A stretch of 38,864 nucleotides of DNA from Paracoccaceae bacterium (GCA_030066855.1 JASJAU010000035.1:1-38864); one strand, 5' to 3'. Numbered from the stretch's first letter, positions 16,541-24,781 are shown. The notes: generated by a model from the letters alone, not told the origin. Translations and numbers: made by a program.

Positions 16541-17578
16541 CTAGGTCTGGAAATCCGTAATGACGGCCACGCCAGGCGGCGTCGGCCCGTTGAAGGCGGC
16601 AAGCTCTGCGGAGAGGTCCGACAGCGCCACCTCCCGCGCGATCATGGGCGTCAGGTCGACCGCCCCGGCATCGATGAGCGACAGAAGTGACGGGTAGCGC
16701 CAGGCGGGCATGCCGCGCGTGCCATAAAGCGCGAGATTGCCCATGTAGACCGTGTTCAGGTTCACCTCTTGCACGGCGTGATGTCCGACCGGCATGCCGA
16801 CCTGAACATGCCTGCCCAAGGGTCTGAGGCAATCGAGAGATGCAGCGACTGTCGCCGGGAACCCCAGCGCCTCAACCGAGACATGCGCCCCACCCCCAGT
16901 CAGATCGCGGATCGCCTCGGCGCTGCTGCCATCCGAGGCGTTGATGGCATGCTCCGCGCCCATCTCGAGCGCGTGATCCAGCTTCTCCTGAACGATGTCG
17001 GTGACGATCACCCTCGCTCCCAGCGCCTTGCCCAAAAGCAGAGTCGCCAGCCCGATGCCTCCGGTTCCGTGAACCGCCAGCCATTCCCCGGCCCTAAGAT
17101 CGGCCCGCCCGGTCAGCGCGTGCCACGCCGTCGTCGCCCGGCAACCAAGTGCGGCGGCAAGCGTCGGTGACATGTCACCGGGCAGTGGCACGCAGTTGTG
17201 GTCGCGCGGCACGGCGACATACTCGGCAAAGGCGCCCGGCTCGACGAATCCCGGCAGACGCTGGTCGATGCAGGTGTTGGACACTCCCGACCGGCAGTTC
17301 AGGCAGGTCCCGCAGGACAGGATGAAAGGCGCGATGAGCTGGTCGCCCACGGCGTAGGTCGCCTGCGGTCCGGCCTCGACGACTTCCCCGCAATACTCAT
17401 GTCCGCCGATCTGGCCCGGTTTCACCCGCGGATGCTCGCCAACCCAGCCGTGCCAGTCCGAGCGGCAGATGCCGCAAGCGATGACCTTGAGAACCACGCC
17501 ATCCTCAGGGCAGTCCGGCACCGCGACGTCTTCGATGGACAACGGCGCGTTGTACTTCCGAAGAACGGCAGCCCGCAT
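16541..17578 (-). CDS. Zinc-dependent alcohol dehydrogenase family protein
   Basis: A 345-residue medium-chain dehydrogenase. Catalytic-zinc ligands are Cys38 (CGICRSDWHGW) and the His60-Glu61 pair (GGHEYCGE). Structural-zinc cysteines 89, 92, 95 and 103 are all present (CGTCLNCRSGVSNTC). The Rossmann fingerprint is HGTGGIGLATLLLG. The substrate cannot be told. The start is placed at ATG 17578; an adjacent in-frame ATG at 17581 would overlap the purS stop as ATGA. The gene is tightly embedded between purS and purQ, an unusual place for this family. Sequence style matches the surroundings, so recent foreign origin is not evident. Confidence 0.93.
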   Translation of the reverse strand: MRAAVLRKYNAPLSIEDVAVPDCPEDGVVLKVIACGICRSDWHGWVGEHPRVKPGQIGGHEYCGEVVEAGPQATYAVGDQLIAPFILSCGTCLNCRSGVSNTCIDQRLPGFVEPGAFAEYVAVPRDHNCVPLPGDMSPTLAAALGCRATTAWHALTGRADLRAGEWLAVHGTGGIGLATLLLGKALGARVIVTDIVQEKLDHALEMGAEHAINASDGSSAEAIRDLTGGGAHVSVEALGFPATVAASLDCLRPLGRHVQVGMPVGHHAVQEVNLNTVYMGNLALYGTRGMPAWRYPSLLSLIDAGAVDLTPMIAREVALSDLSAELAAFNGPTPPGVAVITDFQT

Positions 17579-17817
17579 CATTCGATCTCGACCTCGTAGC
17601 GTTCGATCACGGTGTTGGCGAGCAGCGCCTCGCACATACGCGCGACCTCGGCTTCGGCAGTGTCCTTGTCGGTCGCTTGCAGATCCAGCTCGATCACCTT
17701 GCCCTGCCGCACGCCTTCGACGCCCTCGAAACCGAGCGACCCCAGCGCGTGGCGCACCGCCTCTCCCTGCGGGTCGAGAACGCCGTCTTTCAGCATGATG
17801 TGAACGCGCGCCTTCAT
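17578..17817 (-). CDS. purS: Phosphoribosylformylglycinamidine synthase subunit PurS
   Basis: Small structural subunit that joins PurQ to PurL in FGAM synthase. At 79 residues it has the normal length, starting MKARVHIMLKDGVLDPQG, with the family core HALGSLGFEGVEGVRQGK and the C-terminal YEVEIE. A strong ribosome site (GGGGAGAGCC) precedes the ATG. The stop overlaps the start of the alcohol dehydrogenase gene, so those two are translationally coupled. purC lies 81 bases upstream. Confidence 0.97.
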   Translation of the reverse strand: MKARVHIMLKDGVLDPQGEAVRHALGSLGFEGVEGVRQGKVIELDLQATDKDTAEAEVARMCEALLANTVIERYEVEIE

Positions 17818-17898
17818 GGCTCTCCCCGGATATGCCGCTGCTTTCCGACCGTATCGCGGATTAGTCGCGGCGGTTCAATGCCCGGCAGCGCCCGAGGA

Positions 17899-18660
17899 TC
17901 AGTTGATCAGTGTCGGCTTCGCGGCGTGGGTCACGTTCGTCGGCAAAACGCCCAGACGGCGGGCGACCTCGGTATAGGCGTCGGTCAGATTGCCGAGGTC
18001 GCGGCGGAACACGTCCTTGTCGAGCTTCTGCCCCGTCTCCATGTCCCAAAGCCGGCAGGAATCGGGGCTGATCTCATCGGCCACGATCAGACGCTGGAAA
18101 TCGCCGTCCCAGATGCGGCCGATCTCGATCTTGAAGTCCACCAGTCGGATGCCAACCGCCAGCATGCAGCCCGACAGGAAATCGTTTACGCGCAAGGCGA
18201 GCGCGACCATGTCGTCCAGATCCTGCTGTGTCGCCCAGCCGAAGGCAATGATGTGCTCCTCGCTTACCAGCGGATCGCCGAGGGCATCATCCTTCAGGCA
18301 AAACTCGACGATCGGGCGAGGCAGGACCGTTCCCTCCTCGATCCCCAACCGCTCGGACAGCGTCCCCGCGGCGAAATTGCGCACGATTACTTCCAGGGGA
18401 ATGATCTCAACCTGGCGGATCAGTTGCTCGCGCATGTTGAGCCGCTTGATGAAATGCGTGGGCACGCCAATTTGCGCCAGCCCCTTCATGAAGAACTCGC
18501 TCAGGCGATTATTCAGCACGCCCTTGCCGTCGATCACGTCCTTCTTCTGGGCATTGAAGGCGGTCGCATCGTCCTTGAAGTACTGAACGAAGGTCCCCGG
18601 CTCAGGGCCTTCATAGAGGATTTTGGCCTTGCCTTCGTAGACCTTCTTGCGCCGTGCCAT
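17899..18660 (-). CDS. purC: SAICAR synthetase PurC
   Basis: Joins CAIR and aspartate with ATP to form SAICAR in purine synthesis. The 253-residue protein starts [20 protein letters not shown]. It contains [17 protein letters not shown], the substrate-binding LVDFKIEIG and [14 protein letters not shown]. The frame continues upstream to 18834, but that part covers the promoter region and has no similarity to the family; ATG 18660 is correct. It is the first gene of the purC-purS-adh-purQ run and is divergent from the F1-ATPase inhibitor gene. Confidence 0.97.
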   Translation of the reverse strand: MARRKKVYEGKAKILYEGPEPGTFVQYFKDDATAFNAQKKDVIDGKGVLNNRLSEFFMKGLAQIGVPTHFIKRLNMREQLIRQVEIIPLEVIVRNFAAGTLSERLGIEEGTVLPRPIVEFCLKDDALGDPLVSEEHIIAFGWATQQDLDDMVALALRVNDFLSGCMLAVGIRLVDFKIEIGRIWDGDFQRLIVADEISPDSCRLWDMETGQKLDKDVFRRDLGNLTDAYTEVARRLGVLPTNVTHAAKPTLIN

Positions 18661-18719
18661 TCGCGATTCCCGGTGTTCGCCGCCCGGGCCGATGCGGCCC
18701 CGGTTCCGGCTGTCGCGCG

Positions 18720-18748
18720 TACATAAGGCAAGTGCGACCATCGGGCAA
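18720..18748 (-). promoter_or_regulatory. Candidate purC promoter
   Basis: Read on the minus strand, TTGCCC (18748-18743) and TATGTA (18725-18720) are 17 bases apart. The predicted start near 18713 leaves a leader of about 53 bases. Confidence 0.4.
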
Positions 18749-18759
18749 GGATCTGGCTC

Positions 18760-18788
18760 TTGTGAACGCCGCGCGGCGGGGGCATATC
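18760..18788 (+). promoter_or_regulatory. Candidate promoter of the F1-ATPase inhibitor gene
   Basis: TTGTGA at 18760-18765 and CATATC at 18783-18788 are 17 bases apart, about 37 bases before the ATG. It stands back-to-back with the candidate purC promoter. Confidence 0.4.
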
Positions 18789-18824
18789 TGAAAAAACGAC
18801 CTGTCACCTCGGGAGGACACGCCC

Positions 18825-19139
18825 ATGACCACATTCGACGATCGCGAGAACGCCTTTGAAAACAAATTCGCCCATGATGAGGAAATGAAGTTCAAAGCCG
18901 TGGCGCGGCGGAACAAGCTCCTGGGCCTTTGGGCAGCCGAGCTTCTGGGCAAATCCGGCGAAGACGCCGACGCCTACGCCGTCGAAGTCGTGAAGTCGGA
19001 CTTTGAGGAAGCGGGCCACGACGATGTCGTGCGCAAAGTTGCGGGCGATCTGGGCGACAAATCGAGCGAGGCCGAGATTCGCAAACAGATGGACGAGCTT
19101 CTGCTGGTCGCTAAAGAGCAGCTGATGGAAGAAAGCTAA
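18825..19139 (+). CDS. F1F0-ATPase inhibitor zeta subunit (DUF1476)
   Basis: A 104-residue cytosolic protein of the DUF1476 family. In Paracoccus denitrificans this protein (zeta) inserts its N-terminus into F1-ATPase and blocks ATP hydrolysis. The family start [21 protein letters not shown] is present, followed by [15 protein letters not shown] and a four-helix-like acidic body ending EQLMEES. GGGAGGAC precedes the ATG. It is monocistronic: its own promoter candidate is upstream and a strong terminator downstream. The ATP synthase operon itself is not in this window, as is usual. Confidence 0.93.
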   Translation: MTTFDDRENAFENKFAHDEEMKFKAVARRNKLLGLWAAELLGKSGEDADAYAVEVVKSDFEEAGHDDVVRKVAGDLGDKSSEAEIRKQMDELLLVAKEQLMEES

Positions 19140-19162
19140 GCGGTATCGCAAACCACGGGATC

Positions 19163-19185
19163 GGGCGCCTTCGGGCGCCCTTTTT
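19163..19185 (+). terminator. Rho-independent terminator of the ATPase inhibitor gene
   Basis: GGGCGCC (19163-19169), loop TTCG, GGCGCCC (19174-19180), then five T. A classic UUCG-loop terminator. Confidence 0.9.
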
Positions 19186-19306
19186 GTGACCGGGCGACCT
19201 TTGCAAAGGATGCAATGCTGCGTTGCGGCAATGGGCGTTGTCAGGCGCTAACAAATCCCCAAATGTCGGCGTGCAAGCGTAACCCTGTCCAAAGAGGAAA
19301 ACCGAC

Positions 19307-19471
19307 ATGACTTCGCTTTACGAAACACTGCGTGACCGCGCCCGGAGGCGCGCGAGCTACAACCGCACCATCGCCGCCCTGCAATCCACGTCGATCGACA
19401 CCCGGCTCGACCTGGACATTTATGAAGGCAACATTCCGGCAATCGCGCGCCGGGCCGTCTACGGGCGATGA
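19307..19471 (+). CDS. Small DUF1127-like protein, copy 1
   Basis: A 54-residue basic protein (MTSLYETLRDRARRRASYNR...). Its second half, DTRLDLDIYEGNIPAIARRAVYG, closely matches the paralogous gene at 19681. The pattern recalls the short YjiS/DUF1127-type proteins of Rhodobacteraceae, some of which act in stress or RNA metabolism. The ribosome site AAAGAGGAAAA precedes the ATG, and a strong hairpin terminator follows, so it forms its own unit. The function here is unknown. Confidence 0.78.
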   Translation: MTSLYETLRDRARRRASYNRTIAALQSTSIDTRLDLDIYEGNIPAIARRAVYGR

Positions 19472-19514
19472 AAGACGGCTCCGTCCGGCCTTCTCGCGCA
19501 TAAGACTCAATCGC

Positions 19515-19546
19515 AACAGGCGGACCCAGTGGTTCGCCTGTTTTTT
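19515..19546 (+). terminator. Terminator after small DUF1127-like gene 1
   Basis: A 12-bp stem (19515-19526 with 19531-19542, one G-T pair) around loop CAGT, followed by a T tract reaching 19546. Very strong intrinsic terminator. Confidence 0.92.
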
Positions 19547-19606
19547 GTGCGAAATCAGAATTCTAACCCATGCAATACCTGCAAGGCGGCTCTACCCAAC
19601 CGGCAG

Positions 19607-19635
19607 TTGTTAGCGGCACCATACCGGTCCATATA
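19607..19635 (+). promoter_or_regulatory. Candidate promoter of small DUF1127-like gene 2
   Basis: TTGTTA at 19607-19612 and CATATA at 19630-19635 are 17 bases apart. Transcription would start about 40 bases before the ATG. Whether the housekeeping factor or an RpoH-type factor uses it cannot be told. Confidence 0.35.
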
Positions 19636-19680
19636 CCCGCCATCGGACAAGGGGTCCGACATCAATTCTGGAGAAACGAA

Positions 19681-19830
19681 ATGAGCTTCATGACCGAACT
19701 CAAAAAACGCGCCGAGTACCATCGCACTCTGCGCGAGCTCCGCCGCCTGCCGCTCGACACAGCCCTCGATCTCGACATCTACAAAGGCGACGCCCCAGCC
19801 ATCGCGCATCGCGCTGTCTATGGCGCCTGA
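19681..19830 (+). CDS. Small DUF1127-like protein, copy 2
   Basis: A 49-residue basic protein (MSFMTELKKRAEYHRTLREL...) with the C-terminal core DTALDLDIYKGDAPAIAHRA, paralogous to the gene at 19307. Shared positions include RA-x-Y-x-RT near the N-terminus and LDLDIY, PAIA and RAVYG at the end. The frame is open back to 19570, but ATG 19681 has TCTGGAGAAACGAA directly upstream. A hairpin follows. Probably DUF1127-like; function unknown. Confidence 0.8.
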   Translation: MSFMTELKKRAEYHRTLRELRRLPLDTALDLDIYKGDAPAIAHRAVYGA

Positions 19831-19878
19831 GCAGGCTTCGGGAGCTGATCCCGAAGGACAGAACGACGAAACTTCCCG

Positions 19879-19908
19879 ACGGGCGATCTGATCTCAGGTC
19901 GCCCGTTT
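19879..19908 (+). terminator. Probable terminator after small DUF1127-like gene 2
   Basis: ACGGGCGA (19879-19886) pairs with TCGCCCGT (19899-19906), with CTG/CAG inside, then a short T run. It overlaps the 3' end of convergent coaD. Confidence 0.65.
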
Positions 19909-20421
19909 CGCGCGGGCTTCCAGATTGTTCTGCTGCACCCGCGAAACAAGCGCGTCGCAGACATCTGGTGACACGAATTTCGAGACATCCCCGCCCAGCC
20001 GCGCAATCTCCTTCACTAACCGCGAGGCGATCGCCTGATGCTGCGCTTCCGCCATCAGGAACACCGTCTCGATGTTCTTGTCGAGCGCGCGGTTCATGCC
20101 CACCATCTGATACTCGTACTCGAAATCCGCGACCGCCCGCAGCCCGCGCACGATGATCTTGGCGCCCACGTCATGGGCGCAGTCGATCAAAAGGTTCTCG
20201 AAAGAATGGGCGACGATCTCGATACCGGTTCGCTCGGCGATCCTGCCGCATTCCGCCTCGATCATCGCCACCCGCTCGTCGAGGTCGAACATAGGCCCTT
20301 TGTCGCGGTTGATCGCGACTCCAATGACTAGCCGGTCGACCAGCACCGTCGCTCGTTCGATAATGTCGAGATGCCCCAGCGTGACTGGATCGAAGGTTCC
20401 CGGATACAACCCGATGCGCAT
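19894..20421 (-). CDS. coaD: Pantetheine-phosphate adenylyltransferase CoaD
   Basis: Makes dephospho-CoA from 4'-phosphopantetheine and ATP, the penultimate step of coenzyme A synthesis. The 175-residue protein has the nucleotidyltransferase motif RIGLYPGTFDPVTLGHLDII with the HxGH-like TLGH, then KIIVRGLRAVADFEYEYQM and RLVKEIARLGGDVSKFV. It is about ten residues longer than many homologues because of a basic tail. ATG 20421 is preferred over 20445 because AGGGGAAC stands before it and the protein normally starts at MRIGLYPG. Confidence 0.97.
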   Translation of the reverse strand: MRIGLYPGTFDPVTLGHLDIIERATVLVDRLVIGVAINRDKGPMFDLDERVAMIEAECGRIAERTGIEIVAHSFENLLIDCAHDVGAKIIVRGLRAVADFEYEYQMVGMNRALDKNIETVFLMAEAQHQAIASRLVKEIARLGGDVSKFVSPDVCDALVSRVQQNNLEARAKRAT

Positions 20422-20497
20422 GTTCCCCTGGCTCCCTGCCGCCATTGGTGTTCGCTGAGTGTCACGGATTTTTCCGCGAATTCAAGGCGTTCGGACC

Positions 20498-20932
20498 TCA
20501 GAACCCCTTGATCATGCCTTCTAACGCGTCCTTCTCCATCGAAAGCTGCGCCAGCCGCGCCTTGACCACGTCGCCGATCGAGATCAGTCCGATCATCTCC
20601 TCGCCGTTCATCACCGGCATGTGGCGGAACCGCCCGTCAGTCATCTTCTGCAAGACCGCATCGGCCGTCTCCTGCCCGGTGCAGGCGATCAGGTCGCGCG
20701 TCATCATGTCAACCACCGGATCGTCCAGGCAAGTGCTGCCGCGCCGCCCGAGTTCGCGGACGATGTCGCGTTCCGAGAGGATGCCCAAGGGGATCTTGCC
20801 GTCATCCGACACAACCAGCGCGCCGATCCGCTTCTCGGACAGCATTCCGACCGCCTCGGCCACGCCCATGGTCGACGCCACAGTCTCGACCTCGCCGCCG
20901 CCTTTCATGGCAAGTATCTGGTGTACAAGCAC
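20498..20932 (-). CDS. CBS-domain pair protein
   Basis: A 144-residue protein made of two CBS domains (about residues 8-65 and 75-135), modules that usually bind adenosine nucleotides. Typical segments are AVGMLSEKRIGALVV, GILSERDIVRELGRRG and DGRFRHMPVMNGEEMIGLIS. It has no other domain, so it is a stand-alone sensor or regulator with an unknown partner. It starts with GTG at 20932 after a very strong ribosome site (GAGGAGGGG). Neighbours are coaD and a LysR gene on the same strand. Confidence 0.9.
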   Translation of the reverse strand: MLVHQILAMKGGGEVETVASTMGVAEAVGMLSEKRIGALVVSDDGKIPLGILSERDIVRELGRRGSTCLDDPVVDMMTRDLIACTGQETADAVLQKMTDGRFRHMPVMNGEEMIGLISIGDVVKARLAQLSMEKDALEGMIKGF

Positions 20933-20985
20933 GAAACCCCTCCTCTAACGGCCCGATATCAGCGTCACATCGGTGTCACGCCCTG

Positions 20986-21873
20986 TCAAGCGCCCGTGCG
21001 CGAGGCGATCTCGGTCCGCAGGCCTTCAGTCAGGACCGCCGCGAAGCGATTCAGCCTCTCCACTCGCGCGTCGTCGACATGGCGGATCAGCCAGAATGTC
21101 CGCGTCAGCCTGTGGGTCTCAGGCAGGATCGGGCGCAGCTCCGGCGCGTCCGGCGCAACGAAATCATGCGCTACGCCGATCCCCGCCCCGGCCCTGAGCC
21201 AGCCAACCTGCACAGATACAAGGTTCGAGGCCAGATCGACCCGCTCAAGCCCCAGTTCAGCTAGATAATCGAGCTCCCGATCAAAAATCATATCGGGGAT
21301 ATAACCGATCACCGGGTGTCCCTTCAGATCGTCCGCCGACCGTATCGGCCCCGCGCCGTGCAAGTAGTCTTCCGACGCCATGAGATGAAGGCCGTAATCC
21401 GCGATCTTTTGGATGCGCAGTCGCCCAGCGGTCGGACGGCTGACGCCGATCGCCATGTCAGCCTCGCGTTTCGATAGGTTGAAAACGCGCGGTAGCGCGA
21501 CGATCTGCACTTCCAGGCCCGGGTTCTGCGCAACCAGCCGCCGTGTCACATGCGGCAATAGATAGGTCGCGCAGCCGTCCGGCGCCCCCAGCCGGATAGT
21601 GCCGCTCAATCCCTCTTCGCGCCCCCGAACCTCTGTCACCGCACCCGTCATCGCCTGCTCGGCCGCCTCGGCATGCGCGATCAAACGCTCTCCGGCCTCG
21701 GTCGGGACATAGCCCTGCGGCGATTTCACAAAGAGAACGGCGTCTATATCCCGCTCCAGGCGCGCGATCCGCCGCCCGACCGTCGCCGGGTCGAGCCTCA
21801 GCGCTTTGCCCGCTCCAGAGAGGCTTTCCTCCCGCGCGACAGACAGGAAAATCCGCATGTCGTCCCAGTCCAT
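20986..21873 (-). CDS. LysR-family transcriptional regulator, divergent from mmsA
   Basis: A 295-residue LysR-type regulator. The winged helix-turn-helix is at the N-terminus (MDWDDMRIFLSVAREESLSGA, then LRLDPATVGRRIARLE), followed by an effector-binding domain of two Rossmann-like lobes. The frame is open far upstream, but ATG 21873 gives the family N-terminus and has GATGAGGG before it. It is divergent from mmsA with a 104-base gap holding a TTGCAA repeat, so regulation of valine catabolism is a reasonable inference. The effector is unknown. Confidence 0.92.
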   Translation of the reverse strand: MDWDDMRIFLSVAREESLSGAGKALRLDPATVGRRIARLERDIDAVLFVKSPQGYVPTEAGERLIAHAEAAEQAMTGAVTEVRGREEGLSGTIRLGAPDGCATYLLPHVTRRLVAQNPGLEVQIVALPRVFNLSKREADMAIGVSRPTAGRLRIQKIADYGLHLMASEDYLHGAGPIRSADDLKGHPVIGYIPDMIFDRELDYLAELGLERVDLASNLVSVQVGWLRAGAGIGVAHDFVAPDAPELRPILPETHRLTRTFWLIRHVDDARVERLNRFAAVLTEGLRTEIASRTGA

Positions 21874-21886
21874 TTCGCCCTCATCA

Positions 21887-21900
21887 TTGCAATTTTGCAA
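21887..21900. promoter_or_regulatory. Candidate LysR operator between lysR and mmsA
   Basis: TTGCAA-TT-TTGCAA, two copies of a self-complementary hexamer. It contains a T-N11-A pattern (TGCAATTTTGCAA) as expected for LysR-type sites. It is 14 bases from the lysR start, so it could mediate autoregulation as well as control of mmsA. Confidence 0.5.
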
Positions 21901-21977
21901 AACCTTTTTGGGAAACTGCCGCTTTTCCGAAGCTCGCGCCAGTCCTATTGTCCCGCGCGAACGCATGGGAGGATTCG

Positions 21978-23477
21978 ATGCAAGATCTGAGCCACTTTGT
22001 TGACGGCGCGCGCGTCGCCGGCACCTCGGGCCGCTTCGGCGACGTCTACAACCCCGCCACCGGCGAAGTTCAAGCCAAGGTGCCTTACGCCACCAAGGAC
22101 GAAGTCGACGCCGCCGTCGCCCGCGCCGCCGAGGCGCAGCCCGCCTGGGCCGCCACCAACCCGCAGCGCCGCGCCCGCGTGATGATGGAATTCGTGCGAC
22201 TCCTGAACCGCGATATGGACAAGTTGGCCGAGGTCCTCTCCTCCGAGCACGGCAAGACGCTCCCCGACGCCAAGGGCGACCTGCAGCGCGGATTGGAGGT
22301 CGTCGAGTTTTGCATCGGCGCCCCTCATCTCCTGAAGGGCGAATACACCGACAGCGCCGGCCCCGGCATCGACATCTACTCCATGCGCCAGCCGCTCGGC
22401 GTGGCCGCCGCAATCATGCCGTTCAATTTCCCGGCCATGATGCCGCTTTGGCACGTTGCCCCGGCGCTTGTTTGCGGCAACGCAGTTGTCCTGAAACCAT
22501 CCGAGCGCGACCCCTCGGTGCCGCTCATGCTGGCCGAGCTCTTCATCGAGGCAGGTCTGCCCAAAGGATGCTTCCAGGTGGTGAACGGCGACAAGGAGGC
22601 GGTCGACGCGCTGCTCGACAATGACACCATCGGTGGCGTGTCCTTTGTCGGCTCGACGCCGATCGCGCAGTACATCTACTCCCGCGCCACGGCCAACGGC
22701 AAACGCGCCCAGTGCTTCGGCGGCGCCAAGAACCACCTGATCGTCATGCCGGACGCCGACATGGATCAGGCCGCCGACGCGCTCGTGGGGTCCGGCTACG
22801 GGGCGGCGGGCGAGCGCTGCATGGCTGTCTCGGTCGCTGTGCCGGTGGGCGAGGAGACGGCGGACCGCCTGATCGACAAGCTCGTGCCCCGGATCGAGAA
22901 GCTCAAAGTAGGCCCCTACACCTCCGGCGACGATGTGGACTTCGGACCGGTCGTCACCCGCGAGGCGCAACAACGCATCCTTAGCCTTATCGACCGCGGT
23001 GTCGAGGAAGGCGCGAAGCTGGTGGTCGACAACCGGAACTTCTCCCTTCAGGGCTATGAAGACGGGTTCTTCGTTGGTCCCCACCTTTTCGATCACGTGA
23101 CCAAGGACATGGACATCTACAAAACCGAGATCTTCGGTCCCGTCCTATCGACCGTCCGCGCCGGGTCGTATGAAGAGGCGCTCGGACTCGCCATGGACCA
23201 CGAGTACGGCAACGGCACCGCGATCTTCACCCGCGACGGCGACACGGCCCGCGACTTCGCCAACCGCATCAACATCGGGATGGTGGGCGTCAATGTGCCG
23301 ATCCCCGTGCCGCTCGCCTACCACACCTTCGGCGGCTGGAAGAAATCCGTCTTCGGCGACCTGAACCAGCACGGCCCGGACTCGTTCAAATTCTACACTC
23401 GGACCAAGACAGTGACCGCGCGCTGGCCTTCGGGCCTTAAGGAAGGCGGCGAGTTCCACTTCAAGCAGATGGACTGA
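21978..23477 (+). CDS. mmsA: CoA-acylating methylmalonate-semialdehyde dehydrogenase
   Basis: Converts methylmalonate semialdehyde with CoA and NAD to propionyl-CoA, the last step of valine breakdown. The 499-residue aldehyde dehydrogenase has NAD-binding PFNFPAMMPLWHVAPAL, VSFVGSTPIAQYIY, and the catalytic Cys281 in GAAGERCMAVSVAVPVG. The C-terminal FHFKQMD and the PIPVPLAYHTFGGWK segment are typical of MmsA. ATG 21978 is chosen because GGGAGGATTCG precedes it; ten more open codons lie upstream. It is the first gene of the valine block. Confidence 0.96.
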   Translation: MQDLSHFVDGARVAGTSGRFGDVYNPATGEVQAKVPYATKDEVDAAVARAAEAQPAWAATNPQRRARVMMEFVRLLNRDMDKLAEVLSSEHGKTLPDAKGDLQRGLEVVEFCIGAPHLLKGEYTDSAGPGIDIYSMRQPLGVAAAIMPFNFPAMMPLWHVAPALVCGNAVVLKPSERDPSVPLMLAELFIEAGLPKGCFQVVNGDKEAVDALLDNDTIGGVSFVGSTPIAQYIYSRATANGKRAQCFGGAKNHLIVMPDADMDQAADALVGSGYGAAGERCMAVSVAVPVGEETADRLIDKLVPRIEKLKVGPYTSGDDVDFGPVVTREAQQRILSLIDRGVEEGAKLVVDNRNFSLQGYEDGFFVGPHLFDHVTKDMDIYKTEIFGPVLSTVRAGSYEEALGLAMDHEYGNGTAIFTRDGDTARDFANRINIGMVGVNVPIPVPLAYHTFGGWKKSVFGDLNQHGPDSFKFYTRTKTVTARWPSGLKEGGEFHFKQMD

Positions 23478-23589
23478 CAAGCGGCGCCGGGGCGCGAATT
23501 CTCCACCCGCTCCGGCCCCGCGCATCCGGATCCTTGCTCATCGTCCTTCCCTTTGCTCTAGTTGAGAAAAGGCGACGGGGAGGCGCGTG

Positions 23590-24720
23590 ATGATACCTGA
23601 GCCAAGTTTCACCATGGGGATCGAGGAGGAATACCTTCTCGTCGATCCCGACACTTGCGAACTCGCCAACGCGCCACAGGCGATGATGGACGCCTGCGCC
23701 GAGCGGCTCCAGGGCAAGTTCAGCCCCGAATTCAAGATGTGCCAGGCCGAGATCGGCACGGGCGTCTCGGCCAATATCACCGAGGCGCGAGAGGATCTGC
23801 GAAACCTCCGCGCCACGGTCGCCGAGGTCGCCGGCCAATTCGGCCTCGCCCCGATCGCGGTCTCCTGCCACCCCTTCGCGAAATGGACCGAGCAGCACCA
23901 CACGGACAAGGAGCGCTACAACGAGTTGCAGGAGGCGATGGGCGGTGTCGCCAGCCGTCTCCTGATTTCGGGCATGCACGTCCACGTCGGGATCGACGAC
24001 AAAGACATGCGGATCGACCTCCTGAACCAGCTCGCCTACTTCCTGCCGCATATGCTCGCGCTCTCAGCCTCGTCACCCTATTGGCAGGGGCAGGACACCG
24101 GGCTTAATTGCTACCGGCTCACCGTCTTCGACAACCTGCCGCGTACCGGGCTGCCCCCGATCTTTAACTCCTGGGCGGAATATGAGCGCACGGCGGGCAT
24201 CATCGAACACCTCGGCATCATCGACAACACCACCAAGATCTGGTGGGACCTGCGCCCGTCCCACCGTTTCCCCACCATCGAGTCGCGCATCTGCGACGTC
24301 TCGCCCCGGATGGAGGACACGCTGACGCTCGCCGCGATGACCCAATGCCTGACGCGAATGCTCTGGCGGCTCTCGCGCAACAACCAGCGCTGGCGTATCT
24401 ATGACCAATTCCTCGTCTCGGAAAACCGCTGGCGGGCGCAGCGCTTTGGCGTGAGCGCGGGTCTTATCGATTACGGTCGGCGCGAGATCGTGCCAGTAAC
24501 GGAGCTCATGGAGGAACTGCAAGGGCTGATCGGCGAGGACGCCGAGGCGTTGGGCTGCGTTGATGAGGTCGCTCGGACCCTCGACATCGCCGCCAATGGC
24601 AACAGCGCCGACCGCCAGCGCGCGGTCTATGCCGCCTCGCGCGAAGCGGGCGCGAGTCACGAAGACGCCCTTCGCGCCATCGTCAAAAGCCTGATTGAAG
24701 AGTTCACAGCCGATCTCTGA
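23590..24720 (+). CDS. Carboxylate-amine ligase, glutamate-cysteine ligase family 2 (YbdK type)
   Basis: A 376-residue ATP-dependent ligase of the GCS2 family, which joins glutamate and cysteine or a related amine. Family marks are [14 protein letters not shown] at the start, [17 protein letters not shown], the HVHVGI strand with metal-binding histidines, and [20 protein letters not shown]. The start is ATG 23590, seven bases after GGGGAGG; a GTG three bases earlier is possible. It sits between mmsA and the acyl-CoA dehydrogenase with no obvious metabolic link. The true substrate is unknown; weak Glu-Cys ligase activity is reported for E. coli YbdK. Confidence 0.92.
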   Translation: MIPEPSFTMGIEEEYLLVDPDTCELANAPQAMMDACAERLQGKFSPEFKMCQAEIGTGVSANITEAREDLRNLRATVAEVAGQFGLAPIAVSCHPFAKWTEQHHTDKERYNELQEAMGGVASRLLISGMHVHVGIDDKDMRIDLLNQLAYFLPHMLALSASSPYWQGQDTGLNCYRLTVFDNLPRTGLPPIFNSWAEYERTAGIIEHLGIIDNTTKIWWDLRPSHRFPTIESRICDVSPRMEDTLTLAAMTQCLTRMLWRLSRNNQRWRIYDQFLVSENRWRAQRFGVSAGLIDYGRREIVPVTELMEELQGLIGEDAEALGCVDEVARTLDIAANGNSADRQRAVYAASREAGASHEDALRAIVKSLIEEFTADL

Positions 24721-24744
24721 TCTTGCCTCGCCATCCGGCGGGCG

Positions 24745-24768
24745 TTAACTGGACAAGCGTTCAGTTAA
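24745..24768. promoter_or_regulatory. Palindromic operator candidate before the valine operon
   Basis: Perfect 7-bp arms TTAACTG (24745-24751) and CAGTTAA (24762-24768) with a 10-base centre that is itself partly symmetric. It ends 13 bases before the acyl-CoA dehydrogenase ATG, next to the ribosome site, where a bound repressor would block transcription. Size and shape suit a dimeric repressor of TetR or GntR type; no such gene lies in the window. Confidence 0.5.
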
Positions 24769-24781
24769 TGGGAGGCCCCCG

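Noticed and set aside
21945-23096. Long minus-strand frame of 383 codons opposite mmsA
   Set aside because: Mirror of a GC-rich coding region; no protein motifs or ribosome site, and mmsA is certain.
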